A stretch of 64,000 nucleotides of DNA from Escallonia rubra (lineage: Eukaryota; Streptophyta; Magnoliopsida; Escalloniales; Escalloniaceae), in the NCBI GenBank assembly GCA_033065855.1, contig JAVXUO010001937.1, positions 36,547-100,546 of the forward strand, in the 5' to 3' direction. The translations under genes were made by a program, and so were the position numbers. Positions within the stretch are counted from its first letter, which is position 1. Each line of letters begins with the position of its first letter. Positions 10,173 to 21,665 of the stretch are shown piece by piece. Below the pieces are notes generated by a model. It searched no databases, was not told the origin of the DNA, and saw only the letters and a list, made by a program, of their open reading frames with translations.

Positions 10173-13100
10173 ATGGAACAAGACATCGAAAACCTGTGGC
10201 AAGAAGTCCGTGAACTAAGCCTGGGCACCACCGCCCAAATCGACCGCCTCCCCGCCCCACCCACCCCTCTACAGTTCCTCCGCGATTACGTCTCCCCAAA
10301 CAAGCCCTGCATCATCTCCGCCGCCACAAAACACTGGCCCGCCGCCGCCCTCTGGCCCTCCACTCCCCACCTCCTCCGCGCCCTCTCCTCCTCCCCACCG
10401 GTCTCCCTCCACCTCACCCCCACCGGCCTCGCCGACTCCCTAGCCCCCCACCCCTCCCTACCCTCCCCCTCCCTCTGCTTCGCCTCCGCCCACGTCGCGC
10501 CCATCCCCTTCCCACAAGCCCTAGCCGCCATCCAGAGCTCCGATCTACACGCCGGATTCGTCGCCTACGCGCAGCAGCAGAACGACTGCTTCCGGTCGGA
10601 GTATTCGGCCCTGGGTGATGATGTCGAGGCCCATGTTCCGTGGGCCTCGGAAGCCCTCGGATGTATGCCTGAAGCTGTTAACTTATGGATTGGTAACGGT
10701 TCGTCCGAGACTTCGTTTCACAAGGACCATTACGAGAATTTGTATGCTGTTGTCACCGGTGAGAAGCATTTTCTGCTGCTTCCGCCCACAGATGTTCACC
10801 GAATGTACGTTCGCGAGTACCCTGCAGCTCAGTACAAGTATTCACCGGTATGTTAGTATTACTGCTGCTCACGATACATGTCATACTCTCTTTGTTTCAA
10901 TTTGAGTCCTTTTAAGTTTTTAGCTGATTCCTAGTTAAAATACTGAATGCGGAGACGTTGACTTTGTTATTATATAACATGATCAATAGTCATTTTAATT
11001 GTGGGGTTTAGAGGTACATGTTGCGATGCCATTGTAGGGAATTTGTATGAAGTTAAATGGACACTCAAATTCAGGGACGGAGGTAGTATATGTTCCTGAG
11101 TTAATTTCTTGTGATGATATTTTTAGGATAAGGGGGAGTTTAAGTTGGAACTTGAGGATCCAACAAGATATGTGCCTTGGTGCAGTGTGAATCCTTACCC
11201 ATCACCGGAGACTAAAGAGCAAGAAATGGCCAAGTTTCCTTTGTATTTCGATGGACCGAAGCCGTTCGAGTGTACTGTTAAAGCAGGGGAGATTCTTTAC
11301 CTGTAAGTGTTTATTGTTGTTCACCTTTACGCCTATCTTTTGTTCCCTTCCATGAATAATCACACACGTATCTAAACTTAGCATCTTTGAGTAAATGTAT
11401 GAAGATTTTCAACAGATTCGCATTATTTTCAGCTTACAAGTTGCCTCTACGAGTGACCTAGAATTACTTTCCTTTTTTTCTTTTTTCCCTCGCGAATGCG
11501 TATCGTACAAGCTCCAAGCTTCAATCAAGTTGATGATAAAAACATTGCTTAATATGTGCATACAAAATGGGAGTTCATCACAACTTCCTATCTGATATGG
11601 CGCTTTCAAAGATCAGTTTTAAGTTTCTCTTCGTGACTAAATTGACATTTTAAGTGTCATTATTAATAGTTTGGTGAACTCCGATTGAATACCTGATTAA
11701 GCACCTGTGAGTTTGTTTGTATAAGACCCCCGGGGTGGGGGGGATTATTGAGTGTTTAAATCGCCGTATGGTTATGACTAGAGGATTAATGGTCTGAGGT
11801 CTGGGATAAAGAAACAATTGGATGGTTGAAATTGGTTGAGTTGGGTACATGTCTCTTAGTGATGCAACTAATACTGATCGACAACATACATGGACTTGAA
11901 TACGAGCTTCTGTCTCCAATTTCAGTGCCATGGGACATGACAACACGCAGCTTTGGATGCATTCTTGTTGCATATGGTGTTCAAAATGTCAATGAGTGCT
12001 AATTGTGCAGTCAAATTTAACTAGTACGTCTGATGCTTGCTGGTGGCATTCCCGAAGGACAGTGTTAGAGTCAGACACATCCCTTACACACAGATATGAC
12101 AAATGTACAACGGAGAGGTACTTGATCCATTTTGAAGAGTTGATGTGAAGTACGGGATCTCATGAGTGTCAAGAATCAAGATATTATAATTGAGGGAGCA
12201 TATCAATCTCGATATCCTTTACTCGTACGTTTTCTTTTCTTTGATTCACTATTCCACATGTACCTAGCTAAGTTGTACTTGCATGAATTGGGGGCTGGTG
12301 CGAGGTTCTGGGGTGAGAGGATCAAGAGGTCTGTGCAACTACGGAATCCGTGTGGATAGTGGGGCACTCCATCAATCCAAGTGATAAGTCGCGCACTCAG
12401 AGCGAAAACGCACCTTCCTTGAACTCGATTTTACAATCGTGAACTCAGATTTGAAAATGCGGATCAATCTTCTGCTAGGTTCGTCATCGTCAATGTCGGT
12501 ATTCTGAAAAACAAAAAAGCAGCTGCAACAATGGATCCATCACCACTGTCTGAGCCTCCAGAACCACTGTAACAAGAGGAAAGTTAGTATTCCATCCAAA
12601 TTCTGTCTTTACCCTCTGTTTATCTCACCATAGTTTGGTGACTTGGCTCGCCAAGGATTTTACGACTTGCGAGAAGTGGCAATGTGGACGGAAGTGGAAA
12701 GGAACTCGGTAACAATATTCTGTTTTTGCCCTTGGTTTGGGAGTATCTTTTCATTACGATTCTACTGTTGCGCACACAACAATTCGCATCTACATGCTTT
12801 TCCCCCCTTTATGGAGTATTAGCTTTGCTAAACTGGTTCCTGTTTATTTTCACTATAGTTCAACAATATATGCAGATACGTACTTTGTTTTTCTTACTAC
12901 ACCCTAGTACTAGTCTTGCTCCGAGCTCTCTCTAAGATTTTTAGCTTTAGTGATCTTGCTCCTCCTCTATGTGACTTAGGGAAGTTTCTATACATTTCGC
13001 TTGTTGCTTTCAAACGGTCAAATTTTGGAAAGGGTCCAAGTTTTCGTCACCATATGCCAGTGCATGGTTCCGGAGTAATGCAGTGCCTACAAAGAAGAAA

Positions 13101-16100
13101 ATTGTAAAGTGTGGGAAAAATTTGGATGTCATCTCACTCTGTGTCGCATTGGTTCAAGCCTTAGTTTTGTCTACTTTAGGTTAATTTGTTGTTTTCAAGG
13201 ATTTATATTGTATTGGCTCCATGATTACGGTAATACTCTGCATTTTGGGTTTCTTTGCTGTTCAAAGGTCATATTTAAGTCAATTTTGAGGTCTAGGTGG
13301 TCCAGAAACAGTCCAAGCCTTTGACTTGAACTTGGGCACACATCACAAGTTTATTAGGCATCCAAGCCATCACTTTTTCTACTGGTATGTTTGTGCGTGT
13401 ATAGTGAAGTAGGACGCTGCTATTTCCACACCGCTGCACCTTTTTTGGCTCTTTTTGCTCCCTTTGAAGAGTTTGTATCTGAAAGTTCCTACTTTGCCCC
13501 GCCTTTCCTTCCTACCCTTCCGAGGTTCCTTTTCCTTTCTCTGACTGCCAGAATACTATCCTTGATTTCTCATCCTGGTGCATGTTGCCTCACCCTTGAG
13601 CTCATGTAACTCTTCCATTTTTCCCCTTGATCTGGATCCTTTGTGAGCATTAGTATTGTTGGACACAATTTTGACTGCAATGTATAAAACCAGGAACTTT
13701 ACCCTAGACAAATTGGGAAGAGAGATAGATCCAAACCAAAGCATAAGCCCTCTTAGAGTTTAAGCTTCCTCACCATTCCAATTAGAATCCAAGCAAGCAG
13801 AGCCATCAAAAGCAAAGTTGGTGTATATTTTTACTTATTGATTATTTTCTGTTTGATCTCTAATACTCTAAATTTGCAATTCTGCTCCTTAATCGATCTA
13901 CGTTCTACAATGTTCTCATTCTTTCGATTCTTGCCGAAAACAAACCAATATTTTTTGTTTTGGGGGGGGGGGGGGGTGTGTGGACGAAAGAGGGAGGGAG
14001 GGAGGTTATCCTTATCTGTGGTTACTGATTTATGATTTACTATGAAGCACGGGTGCGGCACTTTGGGTGAAGCACCAGCACCTGGTGCTCCCATTAATGC
14101 CAAAACGTCGTTGTACCCCTTTTTCCTCAGGGAATGAGGTTATCCTTATCTGTGGTTACTGATTTATGATTTACTATGAAGCACGGGTGCGGCACTTTGG
14201 GTGAAGCACCAGCACGGGGTATGGTGCGGGTGCGTGTCCGGTTTTTCTGATTTATTTTCTTAATGTCTTAAATCCCGGTGCGACTCGGGTGCGTAGCTGA
14301 TCTGTGAAAGCACAAGTTTTGGGCAGATCTATGACCACCGGCAAGGGATTTGAGAGGAGAGAGGAGACCGGAGAGAAGAAGAAGAAGCAGCAGGAGAAGG
14401 AGAAGGAGAAGGAAGAAGTACTCACCGGCAGGCGGCGACCCAAGGTTGCCTGCAGTGTTGTTCCAGAGAAGAAGAAGAACAGTCCCGATGAATAGCCGAT
14501 GTGGCTGATCAGATATTTAATTGTTTGACTTTTTGACAGTTTATACCCAAAACTTTGGTATTTTATTTAAGTACCCACTCCACCACAACTTTGGTATTTT
14601 ATCAAAGTACCCACTCATTAACTTATTACTTAAACCAGCCCCAATACTTCAAAGAAATAAAAGTAATACCACATACAAACTTTATATTGTTCAACCATAC
14701 AATTTTAATATTTACAAAACAACCCATTAAACTTTACAAACTCTCACTAATTTGGTTAAAAATTTCAAAATTGACCAAGCAACCCATTAAATTTAAAGCC
14801 CATTACTTTGGTTGTCCTATTAATATTTTTTTTTACATATATCTGATACGTATTAGGATTCAAATTGTTTAAAAATTTAATACTAAGTGTACATAGTTAA
14901 AAATGTATTTACAAAATTTGCCGTATCCGCCGCACCCGTATCCTAAAATTTTAAAAAATATCGCACCCGCACCCGGGTCGCATCTGCACCCGCACCCGCA
15001 CCGTGTCCGTGCTTCATAGATGATTTATCTTCTTTGGGCCTTGTGGTTATTCCAAGAATGCTAGGTGGATTTCATAGAATCTTCTTTTCCATTTTCCTTT
15101 ACTTGCTCTCCTCCTTTTGTGTTACTATGCGGTGACTGCTTAAAGGCCCAGAACAGACAATTATAGTCTTAAGACCGAGTCTGTTGAAGGCCTATGTTAC
15201 TCTAACTTTTACCCTTGTAAACTTGTGTGTACCTGACGTCTGGGATACCAAGGGAAAATATTCAAGTTTCTGCATATTGGCAAATGTCGTGTATCTTTGG
15301 TCTCTCATTCTCCATGTCAGTTACTTGGATCTGTTGTTTATTGGGCAGGAAACACTTCAGTACCTTCCTGCACTTTCCGTCCAAATTATTGACGAAAATG
15401 CTTCATTGACTATCTTACCCTCATCAGTTAAAAGTTCTATATAAACTTTTCTCTTCTCTGATATCTGTGTCCTTGTTCTTCTTCAGCCCTCCACCTCATG
15501 ACCTCGATTGCCACCTCCAAAGCACCTCCATTAACCACCCAACCCCAACTATACACAACCATCAAACACTTCAATTGAGTCAACCCCCACACCCTAACTC
15601 GTGCACCCTAGAACTTCACCCCACCCTCCCTTCTTCCAAACTGTAATGACAGTATCAGACCACCATCACCACCAAAAATGAAAACCCAACCATCTTAGTA
15701 AATACAATCACATGAATCAGCATGGCTGCCATCCACCAGCCACCACCTGTCCACCCACCACCTTCACTGAACCACCGCCACCATGTCGTTCGCCTCCCAG
15801 GTAGTTGATCTGAAATCAGAACCCTATCTTCTAGTACAAACTACTGCTATGGTATCCATAATCTACGACACAAATCATTAATTTGTCACTGGCAGAGCAG
15901 ATTAACCGCAGAGTGGGTCGATTATCCCTGTTGTGGCATGGAGATGAGGAGGATGAATCTAGTCAGGAATTTTTATTGCTATTTGAAATCCGACGCCCTC
16001 TTTCTCTCTTCAAATACCAAAAGCTTGTCGCATGAAGGTAATTATCAAAATTATGGGGGTTTTAGTCCTATATTTATCAATGGGAAGGTAAAACCCATTT

Positions 16101-17050
16101 TCTATTTCTTTCGACTCAAATGTGCTGCCCCTCTCATCAGTTTTTTCGATTATTGGTACTGCAAAGTATTTTGGTGGGTAAGGGTGCTTAGTTAATGGCG
16201 GTAGTGGATGGAGTTATTGCAGTTGCAGTGGTCTCTCCAAGGTGCTCACTGCCTGGGAGTTTGGTGATGATGGGGGTTAGGTGTTGGTAGTGGTGGTGCC
16301 ACTCAGTAGCGTTATGAAGGGGAGGTGGTGGTCTGTCTTGAAAATGAAGAAGAATGTAGAAAAGAATTGTTAGAAATGTATGCCCTTTAATGGGTCCCAT
16401 ATCACTGAATTTCGTGACAATTTGGATGGGAAGTGCGGGAGCGGTAGTGTCAACCAAATAAAATCGTAGAGCTTTATGGACTTTTGAGGTACTGAAGTGT
16501 ATTTAACCTTGAAAGAGAGACTAGGAACTATTCAGAAGGAAATTAATGTGCACTTTGGACGTCCAATTCAGAAGGAAATTAATATGCACTTTGGATTCCA
16601 ATTGTTGAGTGGGTTTTGTTTATGTATGATGCTGTAGATACTACTTCTTTTGTTTCTTCTGAACGAAAGCTTAATCAATCATGATAGTGTCCTGGATTTA
16701 ATGCAGGCCAAGTATGTGGTTTCATCATGTTAGACAGAGTCCAGACAGTCGAGGACTCACTATTGCAGTTAATTATTGTAATAACAATTCCAAACTGTTC
16801 TCTATTATCTCCTTCTTAACTTCGTAGGATTATGCTTAACTATGATTTCATATCTGCAGGGTATGATATGCGGTTTGATATCAAGTATGCTTACTTCAAC
16901 TTCCTGCAATGCATTCATCTTCCAATTCAAAAAGGTTTGAAATCACCTCCTTGTGCCTCAGAGCGCTGCTTGAAAAATAAGAAGGGGATAATTGCATCTG
17001 CCGCAAATGGGAATGCAACAGGTTGTTGTGACAACTGTGAAGAGGAATGA
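10173..17050 (+). CDS. JMJ32: JmjC-domain 2-oxoglutarate/Fe(II) oxygenase, JMJD7/JMJ32-like
   Basis: Coding exons: 10173-10847, 11127-11302, 16707-16777, 16860-17050. Phases match at every junction and give 370 aa. The N-terminus has the family pattern of a helix followed by FLRDYVSPNKPCIISAATKH. The cupin core carries the metal HxD motif in SFHKDHYENLYAVVTGEKHF (H183, D185). K198 is the likely 2-oxoglutarate-binding residue. The third metal ligand lies in PSMWFHHVRQS (H290 or H291, exon 3). Exon 4 gives the typical YDMRFDIKYAYFNFLQ end, then a Lys/Cys-rich tail of about 45 residues. Human JMJD7 hydroxylates lysine in DRG GTPases, and Arabidopsis JMJ32 is reported to act on H3K27 methylation at FLC; which applies here is unknown. 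Exon 1 is very C-rich. Introns 1 and 3 contain transposons. Confidence 0.92.
10886..11086. mobile_element. Stowaway-like MITE in JMJ intron 1
   Basis: A 201-bp element flanked by TA on both sides (10884-10885 and 11087-11088). The left end CTCTCTTTGTTTCAATTTGA pairs with the right end, whose reverse complement starts CTACCTCCGTCCCTGAATTT. TA duplication and CTCCCTCCGT-type ends are characteristic of plant Stowaway (Tc1/mariner) MITEs. It fills most of the 279-bp intron. Confidence 0.85.
13962..13976 (+). repeat. Poly(G) run of 15 in JMJ intron 3
   Basis: Fifteen consecutive G residues, preceded by a T-rich stretch. Simple sequence with G-quadruplex potential. Confidence 0.9.
14002..14215. 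repeat. 80-bp direct repeat, offset 134 bp, containing the left end and TSD of a hAT-like element
   Basis: Positions 14002-14081 and 14136-14215 match almost perfectly. Each copy contains flanking DNA, the 8-bp ATGATTTA and the transposon start CTATGAAGCACGGGTGCGGC. Because host flank is included, a local duplication after insertion is the simplest explanation. Confidence 0.9.
14040..15019. mobile_element. Non-autonomous hAT-type element in JMJ intron 3, 8-bp TSD
   Basis: The left end CTATGAAGCACGGGTGCGG occurs at 14040 and again at 14174 in the duplicated block. The right end at 15019 has the reverse complement CTATGAAGCACGGACACGG. The left side is preceded by ATGATTTA (14032-14039 and 14166-14173). 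The right side is followed by the same ATGATTTA (15020-15027). An 8-bp duplication plus short inverted ends is diagnostic of the hAT superfamily. Subterminal G/C-rich repeats (CGCACCCGCACCC) are present. No transposase frame is visible. Confidence 0.88.
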
Positions 17051-19982
17051 GCAGCATGTTAGCTGGCTGAAATTTTGCGAGGGAAGAAAGAAAATTTCCT
17101 GAGGGAATGAATTTTTTTGGTTCATTGATGTCACGGTGGATATAGTCATTCCACTAGGCCCTCTCCGTGCTTGCACTGCCCCATGACATCATGTCGTTAC
17201 AACTATATGAAATGGGGAAAGGGAGGATGAAGGTATGCATTGCAAATGCATAAGGTTTGGACTTATGGTCTGTATACTGGCCCATATCTTCGTCTTGGAA
17301 GAACAGGTATGCGACAATCTTGTGGCCCAAGTGTTGCATAGCATCCCCTTGTGATACCTTATCAGCGGGGAGCCTACATTACGGAGCAGTAGCAGACCAT
17401 AATGGAAGTGATAACCATGGTTCCTCTGTTGAGGTCCATCTCGTGTTCTGTATGTCAACTGGCCATCTCTTGTGTGAGTAACAAATATTAAGTTCCTACA
17501 ATTGTTGGGCTAATATTTTCCTGATTATGATTGGAGAGGTCCGCCCTAGACTATTGTTGGGCTGAGGAAGGCCTAAGCCCAAGCTCATTCACCTCTGAAA
17601 TATTCCCATAAAGCTCATTTGCAAGCCCGGGCCGTTTCTATATCAAAATGGGTGAAGCGAATTGTGAAGAAAATTTACTGAGAATACTAAAGATATATTG
17701 GTGAATAACTATTTTGAAAAAGCTGAAAATTTGAGTGTCAGTAATGTAAGTAATGTGGAAAATGAAAACGGTAAAAATGTAATGTACATAGGCTCATTTT
17801 ATCCGACAAGGTTTTGATCAAGGACAGGCAAATATAGTTTTGCATGAAGAAAGTCTTGCTAAATTTGTGTTTGCTGCATGAAGAAACAGTTTTGCTATGA
17901 GGTGATTTAGATCACATGTTTTTCTTGTTTTACACACATTTCTTGTGGAGTAGATGAATAAATCTGCAAATCATGGTGATGAATGTTTATGGAAACAATT
18001 CAGGTACAGCAGTGAGCTATTGGAGAAAACTAAGGCTCCGATTGAGTCGTGTGATGCATTTTCCAGAAAGCATTTTCAGCAATTTAGATTGTTAAGTGCA
18101 CCGAGAAAAATAGTCCAAGGAAAATGATTTGCAGTCATATGAAAACGAGGAGCAAAATCCCGGAAAATCACTAACTATTTGGGAATCGGCTAGCTAGTTT
18201 TCAGTACCATGAACTAACACAGGCTTTAGCTCACTCTCGCATATGTTGTTTCGCTACTTAGTCCACCATCTCTTGCAAAATGCCCTCGCAATCCCGAAAT
18301 TCATCATAGCTTTACTTCCATATATCTTTATACCTCTACATTTCTCTCGCCTTGTCACCGGTTTTGAGTTCTCTTTTTTAATCTCTAAGTTATGTTTAAG
18401 AAGCATCATGATGAAGAAAATGAATCCTAGGCATCGCTCTTGGGTAATTCACTAGTTTGTGGATATGGGGGTTGCGGGTTGTTTCTTTGTTTCTTGAATT
18501 AAATCTACTTCTCTATCTTTGCATACATGGAGGCACCTTTGTCCATCCCCAAGGAAGGTAGTTGATAGAAAATCAACCCTTCACCACCTCTCCTCCCCTG
18601 CGGCATAAAAACCTTTGTTCATTTGTTTTGATTTGAATCAGTACCACAGGTTAGCGAAAAGTTTATGTGATTTGTGTTTAGCTTATGTTAAGATATTGTT
18701 TCTTTATGTACCAATAAACCATGGAAAATTCATAGAAAATTCATATGTAAGTTTTTTTCTCCGTGAAACAAAACGAAACTTCAGACTCTAAAACTAATTT
18801 AGCTGCTTTTAGAATTTGAAACCCCTATTGTTGCCAAGCAAATTGTAGTCTTTAAATTTTGATGAACAAAGCGCCTACATATGTTTTCTCGATCCATTTG
18901 GTCACTTTTGAGTCTGGATGCCACCATGGAAGAATAAGCCAGATCAACCATAGCCAACGTCACCACGCATTTCGTTTAGACCATCACAACCTCCGACCCT
19001 AATCCACGAAACCCAAATTGACATCAAACCTCCCTTCCTTGTAATGATCATACTCAAAGTTGGTTGAATACTGAATCTAGATATTTGATATTTTTTCTCT
19101 TTTCACGAATAACAGTTAGATTAGCCAATACCACCTAACCTCACCACAAAGAACTACAACCATCACGGGCTTCTTCCACAACCACTAACATATTGGCCAA
19201 CGAATTTGTCTACAAAAACTGTTCAAATGATGGGTTCTCACATGATACATACAAGGGTATGCAAACGATGAGAACCAGAAACATTTCAAGCCTTATTACA
19301 TAGCAATGTTGTCTGAGAAACGGGAACCAAGTAACTTGGATTTTAAATTGATTCATACGGTGGGGAAGCAGGAAAGGGGCAGTGGTGAATGGTGACGGTA
19401 GAGGCGGATTTGGTCGCTAAATGTCCTTATCTGTCAATGAAAAAACTAATATGGTAAAAGACCCGACCAACACAACTTTCTTGCTACAAAAAGAAAATTT
19501 TAGTGGACCTACTCGTATTTGCATATCCAATTTCCTCAATGTGGCACATTTAAAACTTTCAAGTAAATATGTGATGCCATGATAGAGTTGTCTCCTAGGT
19601 GAGTTTGTTAAGCAGGACAAGATTGTTGGATTCATTTTTCAACTGTTAAAATTTTTAGGATAACTGATAACTTAACATGGTAGCTCTGATTTGACAGGTC
19701 TTGGACTCTATTCTTTCCGCTTATATCTCCAGTCCCTTTGTGCAATTTGCACTAAGTTTATTTTTGCATTTGATGGTATTGCACCTTGATTCGTCTCTCT
19801 ATTATCATTTGAGCATTTGAAGGCTTGCACGCGAGGGTGATGAGTACTAAGTTTATTTGCACATTTGGTGTTGGTGCATCCACATTTGTATTTTCACATG
19901 CTTTTGAAGGCTTGCACGTGAGAGGCATAAATTATGATAACATTGTTTGCTCCATTCTCCAATTTAACTTTTTAGAGCAATT
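17051..19982. other. JMJ 3' flank and intergenic DNA, no supported gene
   Basis: About 2.9 kb after the JMJ stop. The first few hundred bases are probably 3' UTR. Short frames on both strands at 17150-17480 overlap each other and have no family resemblance. A repeated motif (GAAGGCTTGCACG) appears near 19820 and 19907. I see no complete transposon or RNA gene. Confidence 0.6.
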
Positions 19983-21312
19983 GAAGAGGGTAGGTAATTA
20001 AACTCTCTGCCTTCTCTCTAAGACCCACCTCCACAGAAATTCACCATGGCCGCCCCACCGTGCTTCCGTGCGTGTGGGGCGGCAGCCACGCCGTCAACTA
20101 GTCTGTAGGTTCCATTTCCCGTCCTGTGTGGTGGTATACTTTACGGCATACTCTGTTGGTGGCCGGCAGCACAAGTGGCGAAAGGACGATTGCAAGGCGT
20201 GTCTTGCCAGATTTGTTGGAGACGACGATGTTAAGGTAAGTCTCCGATCTTGGATGATCGTGGTAGATCTGAATAGATCTACTCGATCCTCTGATTTTCC
20301 ACCGTTCGCTGGACGCGACCGGAATCTTGCCGGTGGCAACCGAATTTTCTCCAGAGTTTTTATTTGTCTTTTCTTCATATTCCTACAACTGTTTAAATTC
20401 CTTCCTTATTGTTTCCAAATTTCAGTGGCGGAGATATGTGTTAGTGGGTGGTTGTATTTTCAGTAGTAGTAACATGAGAGCTTGGGGTCTTGTTTGGGTT
20501 GTTCTTGGGACTCCGTGGGGGTCTTGGGAGGGGGAGGGGGGGTGGGGGGTTGGGGTGTGGTGCGTTTCTGTTGGGAAGAAGTGCGGGGGATTCGGGACCC
20601 GGGGAGGGGGGAAGAGATCTGTCCCGTGGGGTTTTTTGGGCATTCCGTTCGCGGGGGGTAGGGGGTTGGGGTGTGGTGCGTTTCTGTTGGGAAGAAGTGC
20701 GGGGGATTCGGGACCCGGGGAGGGGGGGGAAGAGATCTGTCCCGTGGGGTTTTTTGGGCATTCTGTTCGGGGGGGGGGGGGGAAGGTTAGGGTTGGTTCT
20801 GGTTTTGAGCATCCTGTGGGTCTATTATGGTTTGTTGTGGTGTGGGTGAGGGAGTCTGCCAAATTGATTTGGATTTGACAAGTGTTAGTTGTAGGACGAA
20901 CTTTGCGATGTTGAAAATCCAGGATATGTGATGCGCCTTCTCAATCGGCTTGCTTGCCTTTGAGCTGGTTGGTTCCCGATTGTCTGCCCTTTTGTTACCA
21001 CCTTGTGTTTTATAGTTAGTTAGTATTTTGTTTCGATTCTTTAGGATTCTTTAACCTGTAAACTTTGCATGTTACTTTAAGTTAAGTTAAATTGTATGAT
21101 ATGTTCTGTTCTAATTCAATTGTAATTTGTATTAGTTTATTAGGTTTTTGTTACTGTCGACCTTTGTGGTCATGTATACCGAATCACGAGAATGTCGTGA
21201 CCTATTATAATTTGTAAGCTCTACAATAGAGTGACTGTGTAACCCTTTAATATTATCAATGCAATTCTCTTATTCTATCAAAAAAAAAAAAAAGAAGAAG
21301 AGGGTAGGTAAT
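19983..21312 (+). mobile_element. Non-LTR-type retroelement (copy 1) with 16-bp TSD and A-rich tail
   Basis: GAAGAGGGTAGGTAAT occurs at 19983-19998 and again at 21297-21312, immediately after an A-rich tail (21280-21296). The 1.3-kb body is T/G-rich and has no reverse transcriptase frame. A GC-rich stem-loop lies near its 5' end (20049-20083), and a conserved stem-loop TCACGAGAATGTCGTGA near its 3' end (21184-21200). A long duplication with a poly(A) tail indicates LINE-machinery insertion. A related copy lies at about 60840-62010. It is best read as a non-autonomous or internally deleted LINE. Confidence 0.8.
20551..20775. repeat. Internal tandem duplication, period 116 bp, inside retroelement copy 1
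   Basis: The block starting TGGGGTGTGGTGCGTTTCTG at 20551 recurs at 20667 with near identity, including GGGACCCGGGGAGGGGGG and GTTTTTTGGGCATTC. G-rich sequence keeps long frames open on both strands here, and they are not treated as genes. Confidence 0.9.
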
Positions 21313-21464
21313 AGGTACTAAATTTGGTCATAAAACTATCGGCACACAAATGTAGCAATTGGAAATGGATTCTTTGGTGTTGTAACCGCGTAGTACCGCG
21401 TAGGAACACTATGCGGTTACAACTTGAACGACCATTAGTTTTCATCGCTGTCACTTATATTGAT

Positions 21465-21563
21465 AACACTTTTTTGTTGCAAAAAATATTTCAAAGGCAG
21501 TTTATCGACACAGGCTGTGTCGATCAACCGCCTTTGAAATATTTTTAGCGACAAAAAAGTGTT
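21465..21563. repeat. Near-perfect ~49-bp-arm inverted repeat (hairpin) 100 bp upstream of the PPR start
   Basis: The left arm runs AACACTTTTTTGTTGC ... TCGACACAG and the right arm is its reverse complement, ending GACAAAAAAGTGTT. The centre is near 21514, almost without a loop. A few mismatches occur, for example CAGTTTATCGACACAG against the GCTGTGTCGATCAACCG side. A shorter inverted repeat GTTGTAACCGC / GCGGTTACAAC lies at about 21378-21422. The unit looks like a foldback MITE. Confidence 0.85.
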
Positions 21564-21665
21564 CACACAGCCCATACAGCAGGGGATCGGATATGTTGCT
21601 ACTGTTAAGAAATTTACGACATTTTGCGAGTAGACGATGATGTACATGGACAAAGTGCTAAGCTC

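Larger units (their letters stand above)
11303..16706 (+). other. JMJ intron 3, 5.4 kb
   Basis: The donor is at 11303 and the acceptor ends at 16706. The phases of exons 2 and 3 join to complete a Leu codon, so no exon is missing. The intron contains the hAT-like element, a G run (13962-13976) and C/A-rich sequence near 15480-15780. A 33-bp direct repeat lies at about 16546-16600 (GAAGGAAATTAAT followed by GCACTTTGGA). No second gene was found inside. An intron this long is unusual beside the 279-bp and 82-bp introns of the same gene. Confidence 0.85.

Noticed and set aside
10286-10531. Minus-strand frame opposite JMJ exon 1
   Set aside because: It is an antisense shadow of a C-rich coding exon that encodes a conserved JMJD7-type N-terminus.
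16188-16457. Minus-strand 89-codon frame in JMJ intron 3
   Set aside because: His/Pro/Thr-rich low-complexity product from a GGT-rich intron segment; no similarity recognised.
17154-17481. Three overlapping short frames after the JMJ stop
   Set aside because: They lie in the expected 3' UTR, overlap on opposite strands and match nothing known.
20422-20878. Overlapping open frames of 119-183 codons on both strands
   Set aside because: They lie in the G-rich, tandemly duplicated middle of a retroelement. The encoded sequences are low-complexity Pro/Gly/Arg without family resemblance, and both strands are open.
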